A stretch of DNA of 64,000 nt, from assembly GCA_965140365.1 (NCBI GenBank), contig OZ223196.1. One strand, given 5' to 3'. Every line of letters starts with the position of its first letter. The stretch's first letter is position 1. The notes beneath the pieces are model-generated. The model worked only from the letters and a program-made list of their open reading frames with translations. It was not told where the DNA came from and did no database searches. Origin of the DNA: Hydrogenovibrio sp965140365 (lineage in GTDB: Bacteria > Pseudomonadota > Gammaproteobacteria > Thiomicrospirales > Thiomicrospiraceae). A program made the translations under genes and the position numbers. Positions 1-8,971 of this stretch are shown here, piece after piece.

Positions 1-1
1 A

Positions 2-310
2 AAACTTGAGTTCAAGCAGAAAATGTCGCCCACACAAGCCGACGACTTGAAAAAAAATTACCAACCCTGGTTTGCGCACAGTAACCGTCGAAACAAGGAC
101 TACGAACTGTTTTTCGGGCACTGGTCAACGCTGGGCGCAGTGGATGCCTATAACATACACGCCACCGATACCGGCTGTTTATGGGGCGGCGATTTAACGG
201 CCTATTGCCTTGAGACTCACACTCGACATACAATAAAATGCGATATGCAATGCAAGCCGAAAAAGAAAACCGCCCCCCACCCTAAAAACGGATCAAAACC
301 AGAGTCATAA
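2..310 (+). CDS. apaH: ApaH, symmetrical diadenosine tetraphosphatase (3' part only)
   Basis: This is the C-terminal 102 residues of bis(5'-nucleosyl)-tetraphosphatase, which splits Ap4A into two ADP. The frame is open to the left edge, so the start lies outside the window. The visible FGHWSTLG and ATDTGCLWGGDLTA stretches match the C-terminal metallophosphatase signature of ApaH, where the His and the Asp-Thr-Gly-Cys segment close the fold. The protein ends in a Lys/Pro-rich tail of about 20 residues that usual ApaH lacks. A small membrane-protein gene follows after 6 bp and is probably cotranscribed. Identification is firm. The catalytic half cannot be judged here. Confidence 0.88.
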   Translation, partial: KLEFKQKMSPTQADDLKKNYQPWFAHSNRRNKDYELFFGHWSTLGAVDAYNIHATDTGCLWGGDLTAYCLETHTRHTIKCDMQCKPKKKTAPHPKNGSKPES

Positions 311-316
311 AACCCT

Positions 317-928
317 ATGGAAACGAGTGAAAACAACCTACCCGACGCGTCACAAGAAGACATGACGCTCGAGCCTCGAACGCCAACCGCGGAAGAAATG
401 CTGGACCGCTTGCACGCCGTTAACCTGGACGACTTTGACCTTCAAACCATCACCGATGAACTGAAAGGCAACAATGCCTGGCTATTTGTGCTGACCATGC
501 CCATTACGGCGATTTTACTGGTTGTTTTTACCTTACTCGGCACCTTTATGACCGGTTACTTTATTCTGAGTTTTATCGTCTCTGCGGGGATTTTATTCGT
601 GATTGGGAAAATGATTGATCAATACGAACAGAAATTCCGGCATCAAGCCCGCCTAGAAGTGATGCGACGCATCAAGGAAGCTGAAACCGAAGAAGGGCTT
701 GTGCCTCATTTTAAAGATTTTCTACCCAAAAAATACCGCCACCTCTGGCAGAGTCTTAAAAAACAGAATTACATCTACATCGAACAATACATTGCCGCCA
801 TCACACTCTTGCAACAACGCTTGGACAGTGATAAATTCATTCGTATATGGCGACTCAAACACCCTGAAACCGCTCCCGATGATGAGGCAATGGAAGACGA
901 CTATTACGTCAGCGACTCAACGCAGTAA
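317..928 (+). CDS. Unknown two-helix membrane protein
   Basis: A 203-residue protein I do not recognise. An acidic N-terminal region of about 55 residues is followed by two close hydrophobic segments (about residues 55-75 and 78-98), then a charged, helical cytoplasmic-type domain rich in Lys, Arg, Gln and Tyr (about 100-180), and an acidic C-terminus. There is no signal peptide and no catalytic motif. It lies 6 bp after apaH, so it is probably translated from the same mRNA. The Shine-Dalgarno signal before its ATG is weak, which fits coupling to apaH. No function is proposed. Confidence 0.7.
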   Translation: METSENNLPDASQEDMTLEPRTPTAEEMLDRLHAVNLDDFDLQTITDELKGNNAWLFVLTMPITAILLVVFTLLGTFMTGYFILSFIVSAGILFVIGKMIDQYEQKFRHQARLEVMRRIKEAETEEGLVPHFKDFLPKKYRHLWQSLKKQNYIYIEQYIAAITLLQQRLDSDKFIRIWRLKHPETAPDDEAMEDDYYVSDSTQ

Positions 929-967
929 CATACTTAAATAACGCCCATAATACTTAAGAGGCCATAA

Positions 968-1246
968 ATGCACCTACCCACTCGCCCTATCCAACCGGAT
1001 GATCACGTTCTCATTGCACTTGGACCAAACGGACACCCGACCTTTAAAACCATTCACCCCAGTGAGCATTACCTCAATCACTTAGGGCACCACATGGTCA
1101 ACTGCAAAAAATCTCAGTACGAAACTCACATGGTGGTATCGTCCCACAATGTGTTTACCTTAACGAATCCAGATTACCGCTTCGACGAAGCACTGGATCA
1201 GATTATTCGGAATTTGATTTTGGACCGATACCCGAAAAGTATCTAA
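968..1246 (+). CDS. Small conserved-looking protein of unknown function
   Basis: A 92-residue soluble protein, His- and Pro-rich in its first half, without signal peptide or transmembrane segment. The ATG is preceded by AAGAGG at a normal distance, which supports real translation. The gene stands 40 bp after the membrane-protein gene in the same direction and ends 8 bp before the end of the convergent merR gene, so the two 3' ends nearly touch. No family is recognised. Confidence 0.6.
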   Translation: MHLPTRPIQPDDHVLIALGPNGHPTFKTIHPSEHYLNHLGHHMVNCKKSQYETHMVVSSHNVFTLTNPDYRFDEALDQIIRNLILDRYPKSI

Positions 1247-1254
1247 AGACACGC

Positions 1255-1641
1255 TTAATAGCGTTGACTGAGATAGCGCTGAAATTCTTTTAATTCCGAA
1301 CGCATTTGCTGAAGCAACCCCATCGCATTTTCAGCCTCTCCCTTGAGGTCGACATCCAATACATCGGATTTACTTAATCGGGCTTTTGCGCCCGGGATAG
1401 TGAACCCCTGTTCATGCAACAGGGATTTAATTTCGATCACGACTTCGACATCGCGCTTTTGATAGTAACGACGACCACGGCGTTTACTGGGCTGCAACTG
1501 TGGAAACACCTGCTCCCAATACCGCAAAACATGCGATTTCAACTGGCAGAACTCGCTCACTTCCCCGATCGTGAAATATTTCTTATCGGGTAAATCGATC
1601 TCCAGCTGCTTCGGATTTTCCGTCGACTTAGGCTTTACCAT
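1255..1641 (-). CDS. MerR-family transcriptional regulator at the end of the pheST-ihfA operon
   Basis: A 128-residue MerR-type DNA-binding protein. Residues 22-90 form the winged helix-turn-helix (YFTIGEVSEF, VLRYWE, RRYYQKRDV), followed by a short helical C-terminal region that would dimerise. No cysteine-based metal site is visible, so it is not an obvious metal sensor. The gene overlaps the 3' end of ihfA by 14 bp, which implies translational coupling. A MerR-like gene directly after ihfA is a recurring gammaproteobacterial arrangement. Its targets are unknown. Confidence 0.85.
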   Translation of the reverse strand: MVKPKSTENPKQLEIDLPDKKYFTIGEVSEFCQLKSHVLRYWEQVFPQLQPSKRRGRRYYQKRDVEVVIEIKSLLHEQGFTIPGAKARLSKSDVLDVDLKGEAENAMGLLQQMRSELKEFQRYLSQRY

Positions 1642-1921
1642 GGTTATCTATCTGAGCTCGTAATTTTTGACCGGGTTTGAATGTCACCACACGGCGTGCG
1701 GAAATCGGTACATCTTCACCGGTCCGTGGATTTCGACCAGGCCTGGCGCTTTTGTCTTTTAATTCAAAGTTACCAAACCCGGAAAGCTTGATCTGTTCAC
1801 CCTTCACCAGGATATCCGACATTTCATCGTAAAACTGCTCGACTAAATCTTTCGATTCACGCTTATTGAACCCGAATTTCTCGGATAAGGTTTCCGCAAG
1901 ATCTGCTTTGGTCAATGCCAT
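1628..1921 (-). CDS. ihfA: Integration host factor subunit alpha
   Basis: A 97-residue IHF-alpha, the DNA-bending partner of IHF-beta that acts in recombination, replication and transcription. It starts MALTKADLAE and carries the DNA-binding arm PGRNPRTGEDVPI. The ATG at 1921 is chosen because GAGAGG lies just upstream and the length fits the family; an upstream TTG at 1936 falls in the ribosome-binding site. The gene lies 78 bp after pheT, as in most gammaproteobacteria. An exact copy of the CCAGGCCTGG palindrome lies inside the coding sequence at 1737-1746 and encodes part of the conserved arm (ARPGR). Confidence 0.95.
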   Translation of the reverse strand: MALTKADLAETLSEKFGFNKRESKDLVEQFYDEMSDILVKGEQIKLSGFGNFELKDKSARPGRNPRTGEDVPISARRVVTFKPGQKLRAQIDNHGKA

Positions 1922-1999
1922 GTCTTTTCCTCTCAATACAATACGTCAATTAAACCTTTTCAAGGCCGTTAATTCAACTTTTATTCGATTCATCGTCCA

Positions 2000-4384
2000 T
2001 TATTGCCGTAATTCGGCCTGGACGTTTTCTTTTGCCATTTCAATTACTTGAGAAACCAGCGCATCGACTTCTTCATCTTGAAGGGTGCGTTCTTGGTGCT
2101 GAATCTTCAGTGTCAATGCAACACTTTTATAACCATCATCCACCCCTTGTCCGCGGTAAATATCAAAGACTTCAATCCCCGTTAAGAGATCGGATTTGAC
2201 CAAATGGATGGCGTCCAACAACGCACGCATCGGCAAGTCTTCCGTCACGACAAACGCCAGATCACGTTGCACTTCCGGGAACTTGGAAACCGGCTTGGCT
2301 TGTGGCACCTGCGCTTTGGAAATCGCATCCAAACGCAATTCGAACACATACACCTTGCCGGATACGCCGGTTGGCTTCAACAAACTTGGATGCAACTGCC
2401 CCATAACACCAACGGTACGACCGTCTTTGACAATTGCGGCCGATTGGCCAGGGTGCAGCATCGGGTATTCTCGGGCCTCAAAACGTACCTTATCGAGAAC
2501 GTGGCTCATTTCCAACAAGGTTTCCACATCGCCTTTCAAGTCAAAGAAATCGGCCGCACGGTTATCACCCGCCCAGTTTTGTGGATTCACATCACCGACA
2601 ATCGCTCCGCCAATCATCGGGGTTTGCAAGGTTTCACCATCCTGACGGTTAAACACCAAGCCGGACTCAAAAATGCGAATGCGGTTTTGCTGGCGCTTCT
2701 GATTGTAAGAAATCGTCTGCAACAGCCCTGGAAATAGCGTCGTGCGCATGGCTTTCATATCGTCTGAAATCGGGTTTTGCAAACAAATGGCCGGGCTGTC
2801 CGGTACCAACTTGGCCTGCAATACTTCATCCACAAACGAATAGGTCACCACTTCAAAATAACCTCGGTTCACCAGCGCCTTACGAATAACATATAATTCC
2901 TGTTCCGCTTCAGGAAGCGCCGGCAAGCGCATGGGCGCCTCCACCTCGGTATCCGGTAAATTGTTGTAACCGTATACACGGCCGACTTCTTCTATCAAAT
3001 CGGCTTCGATTTCCATGTCAAAACGATACGTTGGTGCCGTCATCTCCCAACCGCCGTCAATCGCCTTCACATCAAAGTTTAAGCGCTCGAAAATCGCTTC
3101 GATTTCAGCGTTGAGTAAATCAACACCCAACAGTTTCGCCACACGCTCCGGCCGCAGTACAATCGGCGCAGGGCTTGGCAAATTTTCGGCGGAAACCGTC
3201 GAAGACACTTCCGAAACCTGCCCCCCGGCAATATCGGTAATCAACTGCAAGGCTCTTTCCAAAGCACGTTCCGGCAAATAGGCATCCACGCCTCGCTCGA
3301 AACGGTGGGACGAATCGGTATGCAAACCGTATTGACGTGCTTTTCCGATAATGGTCAACGGTGCAAAATGCGCGCATTCCAGAAAAATCCGCTGTGTCGT
3401 GTCCGATACGGCCGTTGAGTGACCGCCCATAATACCCGCCAACGCAATGGCGCCGGAATCATCGGCAATCACCAAGGTGTCGTCTTGCAGCGTCAGCTCT
3501 TTTTCATCCAGCGTCACCAACGTTTCACCCGATTGTGCATAACGGACTTGAATATCCCCTTGCAGTTTATCCGCATCAAACGCATGCATCGGCTGTCCCA
3601 ATTCCAACAACACATAATTGGTCACATCCACCAAAAAGGTTTTCGGTGAAACGCCACCGCGTTCCAGGCGCTGCTTCATCCAAAGCGGTGTTTCGGCCTG
3701 CGGATTCAAGCCGTCCACCACGCACCCAAGATATTTCGGGCAGGCTTGAGCTTGTTCGACCACAACACCTTGTGAACAAGCGCCGTGTTTCGCCACTTCC
3801 TGGCTTTCAAACGGAGCTTTGAAAGGCGTATTACTGATGGCCGCAATATCACGAGCCACACCTTCCACACTCAAGCAATCCGCTCGATTCGGCGTTAGGT
3901 CCACATCAATGACGTGATCGTCCAAATTCAAATACTCACGAATATCTTGGCCAACCGGCGCCGCTTCCGGCAGCACATACAGGCCATCCACACCATCATC
4001 CGGCAAGCCAATTTCGGTGGCCCCGCATAGCATGCCGTGTGATGGCACACCGCGCAACTTGGCCTTTTTGATTTTGAAATCGCCCGGTAACACGGCACCG
4101 ACTTTCGCACAACAGGCTTTCATACCGGCCACCACATTGGGTGCGCCGCAGACGATTTGCAGGTTTTCTTCTTCGCCGACATCCACCTGGGTGACATTCA
4201 ACTTATCGGCGTCCGGGTGCTTTTCCACCAACACCACATGACCCACAACAACATTTGAAAAATCGGGAGCCACCGGCTCCACGCCATCCACTTCCAGGCC
4301 GGCCAAACTCAATTCTTCCGCTAAGGTTTGAGAATCCCATTCCGGGTTCGTCCACTCTCTTAACCAACTTTCACTTACTTTCAT
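2000..4384 (-). CDS. pheT: Phenylalanyl-tRNA synthetase beta chain
   Basis: A 794-residue beta subunit of the alpha2-beta2 class II phenylalanyl-tRNA synthetase. In order it shows the EMAP/tRNA-binding domain (about 40-150), the B3/B4 editing region, the B5 DNA-binding-like region, the catalytic-like core, and a C-terminal anticodon-binding ferredoxin-like domain (from about 700, SKFPEVQRDLAFV). The length is normal (E. coli has 795). It follows pheS by 29 bp, a gap that holds a TCAGGCCTGG near-copy of the window-wide palindrome at 4401-4410. Confidence 0.97.
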   Translation of the reverse strand: MKVSESWLREWTNPEWDSQTLAEELSLAGLEVDGVEPVAPDFSNVVVGHVVLVEKHPDADKLNVTQVDVGEEENLQIVCGAPNVVAGMKACCAKVGAVLPGDFKIKKAKLRGVPSHGMLCGATEIGLPDDGVDGLYVLPEAAPVGQDIREYLNLDDHVIDVDLTPNRADCLSVEGVARDIAAISNTPFKAPFESQEVAKHGACSQGVVVEQAQACPKYLGCVVDGLNPQAETPLWMKQRLERGGVSPKTFLVDVTNYVLLELGQPMHAFDADKLQGDIQVRYAQSGETLVTLDEKELTLQDDTLVIADDSGAIALAGIMGGHSTAVSDTTQRIFLECAHFAPLTIIGKARQYGLHTDSSHRFERGVDAYLPERALERALQLITDIAGGQVSEVSSTVSAENLPSPAPIVLRPERVAKLLGVDLLNAEIEAIFERLNFDVKAIDGGWEMTAPTYRFDMEIEADLIEEVGRVYGYNNLPDTEVEAPMRLPALPEAEQELYVIRKALVNRGYFEVVTYSFVDEVLQAKLVPDSPAICLQNPISDDMKAMRTTLFPGLLQTISYNQKRQQNRIRIFESGLVFNRQDGETLQTPMIGGAIVGDVNPQNWAGDNRAADFFDLKGDVETLLEMSHVLDKVRFEAREYPMLHPGQSAAIVKDGRTVGVMGQLHPSLLKPTGVSGKVYVFELRLDAISKAQVPQAKPVSKFPEVQRDLAFVVTEDLPMRALLDAIHLVKSDLLTGIEVFDIYRGQGVDDGYKSVALTLKIQHQERTLQDEEVDALVSQVIEMAKENVQAELRQ

Positions 4385-4413
4385 AATGCTTATCTTCTCA
4401 TCAGGCCTGGTGA

Positions 4414-5412
4414 TTATTTAAACTGTTTCAAAAAACGAAGGTCATTCTCAAAGAACTGGCGCAAATCCGTCACGCCATAACGTAACATCGCTAAGCGCTC
4501 CACACCTAATCCGAACGCAAACCCGGAATACTGCTCGGCATCCACATCGACGTTTTTCAATACATTCGGGTGTACCATGCCGCATCCCAAGACTTCGATC
4601 CAACGGCCGTCACCGAATAAATTCGTGGCAATGTCCACTTCTGCGGACGGCTCCGTAAACGGGAAATAAGACGGACGGAAGCGCACTTTAAGATTTTCGT
4701 CTTCAAAGAACTGGCGTAGAAATTCGATAATCAGCGTGCGCAACTGCGCAAAACTAGCATTTTCTTCAATGACCAACCCTTCCACTTGATGGAACATCGG
4801 CGTGTGCGTCTGATCGGAATCGCAACGATACACTCGCCCTGGCGCAATAATACGCATCGGTGCATCTTTGTTTTCCATGGTTCGAATCTGCACGCCCGAG
4901 GTGTGCGTTCTCAGAACGGTTTTCTCATCGAAATAAAAGGTATCGTGCATCGCACGCGCCGGATGCGTTTCAGGAATATTCAAAGCTTCGAAGTTGTGCC
5001 AATCGTCTTCGATTTCCGGCCCGGTTTCAACATCGAATCCGGCCTTGGAAAAAATCGTTTCAATGCGGCGCAAGGTACGTGTAACCGGGTGCAGCCCGCC
5101 CATATCCAAACCACGGCCCGGCAGGGAGACATCGATGGTTTCGCTGGCTAGCTGGGCATCCAGAATCGCCTTTTCCAGCTCCGCTTTTTTTTCGTTCAAA
5201 AAGCCTTGTACGGCTTGCTTGGCTTCGTTAATCACCTGCCCCGCTTTGGGTCTTTCCTCAGCGGAAAGCTGCCCCAGCGTTTTCATCATGGCGGTCAGTT
5301 CACCTTTTTTCCCAAGGTATTGGACGCGAATTTCGTCCAAGTGCATCAATTCGGAAACGGAATGAATCGTTTCCTTAGCTTGCGACACTATCTGCTGCAG
5401 TTTTTCTTGCAT
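4414..5412 (-). CDS. pheS: Phenylalanyl-tRNA synthetase alpha chain
   Basis: A 332-residue catalytic alpha subunit. It has an N-terminal coiled-coil arm (first about 90 residues) and the class II core with motif 2 around RVYRCDSDQTHTP and motif 3 around GLGVERLAMLRYG. The ATG at 5412 gives the usual family start. A strong terminator and 170 bp of leader separate it from rplT, so pheST can be expressed independently of the ribosomal genes. No Phe-rich leader peptide like E. coli pheM was found in the leader, so attenuation by that mechanism is not supported here. Confidence 0.97.
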   Translation of the reverse strand: MQEKLQQIVSQAKETIHSVSELMHLDEIRVQYLGKKGELTAMMKTLGQLSAEERPKAGQVINEAKQAVQGFLNEKKAELEKAILDAQLASETIDVSLPGRGLDMGGLHPVTRTLRRIETIFSKAGFDVETGPEIEDDWHNFEALNIPETHPARAMHDTFYFDEKTVLRTHTSGVQIRTMENKDAPMRIIAPGRVYRCDSDQTHTPMFHQVEGLVIEENASFAQLRTLIIEFLRQFFEDENLKVRFRPSYFPFTEPSAEVDIATNLFGDGRWIEVLGCGMVHPNVLKNVDVDAEQYSGFAFGLGVERLAMLRYGVTDLRQFFENDLRFLKQFK

Positions 5413-5583
5413 GATCTAAACGACCTTTAAAAATAAAAAATGAGGAATGTCTGTTGTTCGCGCCGTCTTCCCGGCGGTTAATGCATCACGCTTATTTCAG
5501 CTATCAAAACAAGGTGAGGGGGTTTATTTTTAAACTCATTCACCGGTACGTTATATCGAGTTATATCGAAAGACAACTGAGCT
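5413..5583 (-). promoter_or_regulatory. pheST leader and probable promoter region
   Basis: The segment between the rplT terminator and pheS. Read on the minus strand, it holds TTGTCT followed by overlapping TATAAC/TAACGT boxes (a possible promoter with non-ideal spacing), then a small GC stem (CGCCG / CGGCG), and an AT stretch before the start codon. A short open frame of 11 codons is present but is not Phe-rich. The promoter call is inference from position and weak boxes only. Confidence 0.35.
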
Positions 5584-5618
5584 TAAAAATAAAAAAGGAG
5601 CTTATTAAAAGCCCCTTT
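5584..5618 (-). terminator. Intrinsic terminator after rplT
   Basis: On the minus strand a 10-bp stem (5609-5618 with 5594-5603, one G-U pair) with a 5-nt loop is followed by a T-rich run. It lies just past the rplT stop codon and separates the infC-rpmI-rplT unit from pheST. A second small perfect hairpin (GGTTCC / GGAACC, 5624-5638) lies between it and rplT. Confidence 0.85.
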
Positions 5619-5645
5619 AAATGGGTTCCGTAGGAACCTCTATCG

Positions 5646-6002
5646 TTATGCCAAGGCCGCTTTTGCTTTTTCAACAATGGCGGAAAACGCTTCTGCGTCA
5701 TGGATAGCGATATCGGATAGCACTTTACGATCCACTTCGATTCCCGCTTTGTTCAAACCGGAAATGAAACGGCTGTAAGTCATACCATTGATACGTGCCG
5801 CGGCATTGATACGTGCAATCCACAAACGACGGAATTGGCGTTTCTTCTGACGACGGTCACGGTAAGCATATTGACCCGCTTTGATTACTGCCTGCTTGGC
5901 CACACGGAAAATCTTTTTACGAGCTCCGTAATAACCTTTTGCTTGCTTTAATACTTTATTGTGTCTCTTGCGTGCAATCACGCCTCTTTTAACTCTTGCC
6001 AT
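5646..6002 (-). CDS. rplT: 50S ribosomal protein L20
   Basis: A 118-residue basic L20 protein with the typical start MARVKRGVIARKRHNK. L20 is needed for early 50S assembly and in several bacteria represses its own operon by binding a leader RNA. It lies 12 bp after rpmI and is followed by a strong terminator. The length is exactly that of the family. Confidence 0.98.
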   Translation of the reverse strand: MARVKRGVIARKRHNKVLKQAKGYYGARKKIFRVAKQAVIKAGQYAYRDRRQKKRQFRRLWIARINAAARINGMTYSRFISGLNKAGIEVDRKVLSDIAIHDAEAFSAIVEKAKAALA

Positions 6003-6014
6003 GGGTCAACCTCC

Positions 6015-6212
6015 TTATGCGTACGGTAGCATGCGGCGAACCATTGCCACATCGTTATCATGAATCATGCTTGCAGCACGTAAATGACGTTTACGCTTAG
6101 TCGACTTCTTGGTCAAGATGTGACGAAGATGCGATTGTTTGCACTTAAAACGGCCGGAGCCGGTTTTTTTAAAGCGCTTTTGAGCACTTTTATTTGTTTT
6201 CATCTTAGGCAT
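6015..6212 (-). CDS. rpmI: 50S ribosomal protein L35
   Basis: A 65-residue L35 starting MPKMKTNKSAQKRFKKT. The ATG at 6212 is chosen because this is the family start and a GGAG site lies upstream; the frame is open further but the added residues are not L35-like. It is cotranscribed with rplT. The 243-bp gap from infC is unusually long for this operon and contains strong hairpins, see the leader entry. Confidence 0.97.
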   Translation of the reverse strand: MPKMKTNKSAQKRFKKTGSGRFKCKQSHLRHILTKKSTKRKRHLRAASMIHDNDVAMVRRMLPYA

Positions 6213-6455
6213 GGCTAAAACTCCAATTGCCGATATTCCAGCGAGCCGGAATACCATCAGTTTTTAGAATGTTCGGTACCTTTGGTACCGAGCGCATAAC
6301 AATAAACAGCACTGAAGAGCTGCACCGGTAACCACGTTTTACACGCCGCCCCAGTTATTGTTTTAAGGTTCCCTTTTTACACTTGTGGGAGCAAGCTTCT
6401 ATCGAAAAGCCTTCAACTCAGAGAGCCGAAGTTTTCCATAAACTCTTTGCCGACG
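6213..6455 (-). promoter_or_regulatory. infC-rpmI intergenic leader, candidate L20 autoregulatory RNA
   Basis: A 243-nt gap inside an otherwise tight operon. On the minus strand it contains a perfect hairpin TCGGTACC / GGTACCGA with a 3-nt loop (6273-6291) and, nearer rpmI, an imperfect TTCCGGC / GCTGGAA stem. In E. coli and Bacillus, L20 binds RNA upstream of rpmI to repress translation, so a leader at this position is expected. The detailed fold was not compared with the Rfam L20 leader families. Confidence 0.45.
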
Positions 6456-7007
6456 TTATTTTTTAATGGGCGCGACCATCATTTGTAATTGACGACCTTC
6501 CATTTTCGGCATCTGCTCAACGGTGGCGATATCCTGAATATCATCGCGCACACGTTCCAACATTCGCATGCCCAGCTCTTTGTGGGTAATCTCTCGACCA
6601 CGGAACCAGATGGTGACCTTGACGCGGTCGCCTTTTTCCAGGAACTTCGTCAGGTTTCGCATTTTCACCTGATAGTCCCCTTCTTCCGTTCCAGGGCGGA
6701 ATTTCACTTCCTTGACCTGAACCTGCTTTTGTTTTTTCTTAGCTTCGTGCTTTTTCTTTTGTTGCTGATAAACGTATTTACCATAGTCCATGATGCGGCA
6801 AACAGGTGGGCTGGATTTTGCGGAAATTTCCACCAAATCCAATTCAGCGTCACGGGCGATTTCTAGAGCTTCTTCAATAGAAACAACGCCTCGTTGTTCG
6901 CCTTCCGCATCAATTAAGCGGACTTCTTTTGCCGTAATTCTGTCGTTAATGTTGTCTTTAGGCGCCTCTGGTTGCTGCGGCCTACCACGACCTCTTCTAA
7001 CTGCGAT
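6456..7007 (-). CDS. infC: Translation initiation factor IF-3, rare AUC start
   Basis: A 183-residue IF-3. The N-domain contains NINDRITAKEVRLI, the linker is Lys-rich (YQQQKKKHEAKKKQK), and the C-domain ends VAPIKK. No ATG, GTG or TTG gives a full-length protein: the first ATG at 6842 would remove 55 residues of the N-domain. An ATC at 7007 lies 8 nt after GAGGAG and gives the expected length; an ATT two codons earlier (7013) is the alternative but sits too close to the Shine-Dalgarno. IF-3 in E. coli also uses a non-canonical AUU start, through which it represses itself, so the same autoregulation is likely here. Confidence 0.93.
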   Translation of the reverse strand: MAVRRGRGRPQQPEAPKDNINDRITAKEVRLIDAEGEQRGVVSIEEALEIARDAELDLVEISAKSSPPVCRIMDYGKYVYQQQKKKHEAKKKQKQVQVKEVKFRPGTEEGDYQVKMRNLTKFLEKGDRVKVTIWFRGREITHKELGMRMLERVRDDIQDIATVEQMPKMEGRQLQMMVAPIKK

Positions 7008-7042
7008 AGCAATATCTCCTCAATAAACTATATTCTGTAAAA

Positions 7043-8971
7043 CTAAGATTCAACAACACGACCCAGGTGTGAAATATCATCTACAAGCAGGTTGAGCAGT
7101 TCTTCAAACGAGAAACTTCCCAGGTTTTCACCGCCACGGGCACGCACGTTTACGGTACCGTTTTCCATTTCTTGATCCCCAACAACGAGGATATACGGCA
7201 CACGTTGCAAAGTGTGTTCGCGAATTTTAAACCCAACCTTCTCATTTCTCAAGTCTGTTTCGACTCTAAACCCATGTTTTTTCAATTTTTTAGCAAAATC
7301 GGCCACATAATCATTGTGGACTTCGGCAATGGAGGCCATCACCATTTGCACCGGCGCCAGCCAGGTTGGGAACTTACCTTCATAGTGTTCAACCAAAATA
7401 CCGACAAAACGTTCCAGCGACCCGAGAATCGCACGGTGAATCATGACCGGGTGATGTTTTTCGTTATCTGGTCCAATGTAAACGGCATTCAAACGTTCAG
7501 CCTGCGTCATCGAGAAATCCAGCTGAATGGTGCCGCACTGCCAGACTCGACCGATACAATCTTTTAACTGAAATTCGATCTTAGGACCATAAAAAGCACC
7601 TTCACCCGGCTGCAAAGCATATTCCAAACCAGCGTCTTTAAGGGTCTGTTCCAGCGCCTCTTCGGCCGCATCCCAAACCTCATCGGACCCCACGCGCTGC
7701 TCAGGACGCGTCGAAAACTTCACTTGAATATTATCAAACCCAAAATCCGCATAAGTCGTAAAGACCAAATCAATACAGGCCTGCACTTCTTGTTTGATTT
7801 GCTCCGGCATACAGAAAATATGTGCATCATCCTGGGTAAAAGAGCGCACACGCATCAAACCGTGCAAGGTACCAGACGGCTCATTACGATGCACCAAACC
7901 GAACTCGGCCAAACGAATCGGCAAGTCACGGTAACTGCTCAAATTATGGTTGTACACCTGAATGTGTCCCGGACAGTTCATCGGCTTAACGGCATAATCA
8001 CGGTTTTCGGTTTCCGTGGTGAACATATTGTCCTTAAATTTGTCCCAGTGGCCGGATTTTTCCCACAAGGAGCGGTCCATAATTAATGGCGTGCGGATTT
8101 CATGGTAATCGTTTTCACGAAGCTGTTCACGCATATAATCTTCCACGATGCGGTACAGGGTCGAACCTTTCGGGTGCCAGAACGCCATGCCCGGTGCCAA
8201 CTCATCCACATGGAATAAATCCAACTGTTTCCCCAACTTACGATGATCGCGCTTTTCCGCTTCTTCCATCATCGCCAGGTAATCTTTCAATTCTTTTTTA
8301 TCGGCAAACGCCACACCGTAAATACGTTGCAACATTTTATTGTCCGAATCGCCACGCCAGTAGGCACCAGCAACGTGTGTCAGCTTAAACGCTTTGATAA
8401 AGCCCATATTTGGCACGTGCGGGCCTCGGCACATGTCGATGTATTCCTGATGATAATAAAAACCGAACTCGGTCTCTTCCGGCATATCTTCAATCAGCTC
8501 GACTTTATAATCTTCGCCGCGCTCTCTAAAAATCGCCAGCGCCTCATCACGCGGCGTCATTTTCTTAATAACTTCGTATTTGGTTTTAGCCAACTCCGCC
8601 ATACGCTTTTCAATTTTTGATAAATCTTCCGGCGTAATCTTTTCTTCCAGATCGATGTCGTAATAAAAACCGTTTTCGACAATCGGGCCGATCGCCATCT
8701 TGGCCGACGGATAAAGCTGCTTCAAGGCATGCCCCAATAAGTGGGCACAGGAATGGCGCATAATGTGCAAACCATCCTCATCTTTCAGAGTGATTATCTG
8801 CAGATCGGCATCTTCCGTAATCAAATCACACGCATCTTTCAGCTGACCATTCACACGACCGGCCACCGTCGCCTTGGCCAACCCCGTCCCGATATCGGAC
8901 GCAACTTGCATGACAGTAACGGCATCTTCAAACGCTCTTTTCGAGCCATCCGGCAAGGTAATGATAGGCAT
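7043..8971 (-). CDS. thrS: Threonyl-tRNA synthetase
   Basis: A 642-residue class II synthetase, the same length as the E. coli enzyme. It has an N-terminal TGS domain (first about 60 residues), the second additional (editing) domain with HSCAHLLGHAL, the catalytic core with zinc-ligand motif MNCPGH, motif 2 (VHRNEPSGTLHGLMRVR) and a C-terminal anticodon-binding domain. It is the first gene of the thrS-infC-rpmI-rplT operon, 35 bp before infC. A long 5' UTR follows the likely promoter near 9100. Confidence 0.98.
   Translation of the reverse strand: MPIITLPDGSKRAFEDAVTVMQVASDIGTGLAKATVAGRVNGQLKDACDLITEDADLQIITLKDEDGLHIMRHSCAHLLGHALKQLYPSAKMAIGPIVENGFYYDIDLEEKITPEDLSKIEKRMAELAKTKYEVIKKMTPRDEALAIFRERGEDYKVELIEDMPEETEFGFYYHQEYIDMCRGPHVPNMGFIKAFKLTHVAGAYWRGDSDNKMLQRIYGVAFADKKELKDYLAMMEEAEKRDHRKLGKQLDLFHVDELAPGMAFWHPKGSTLYRIVEDYMREQLRENDYHEIRTPLIMDRSLWEKSGHWDKFKDNMFTTETENRDYAVKPMNCPGHIQVYNHNLSSYRDLPIRLAEFGLVHRNEPSGTLHGLMRVRSFTQDDAHIFCMPEQIKQEVQACIDLVFTTYADFGFDNIQVKFSTRPEQRVGSDEVWDAAEEALEQTLKDAGLEYALQPGEGAFYGPKIEFQLKDCIGRVWQCGTIQLDFSMTQAERLNAVYIGPDNEKHHPVMIHRAILGSLERFVGILVEHYEGKFPTWLAPVQMVMASIAEVHNDYVADFAKKLKKHGFRVETDLRNEKVGFKIREHTLQRVPYILVVGDQEMENGTVNVRARGGENLGSFSFEELLNLLVDDISHLGRVVES

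Noticed and set aside
2196..2737. Long plus-strand frames opposite pheT
   Set aside because: They are shadows of the conserved pheT reading frame; no ribosome-binding site or homology pattern.
5413..5583. Phe-rich pheM-type leader peptide with attenuator
   Set aside because: The only short frames in the leader are not Phe-rich, and no antiterminator/terminator pair linked to them was seen.
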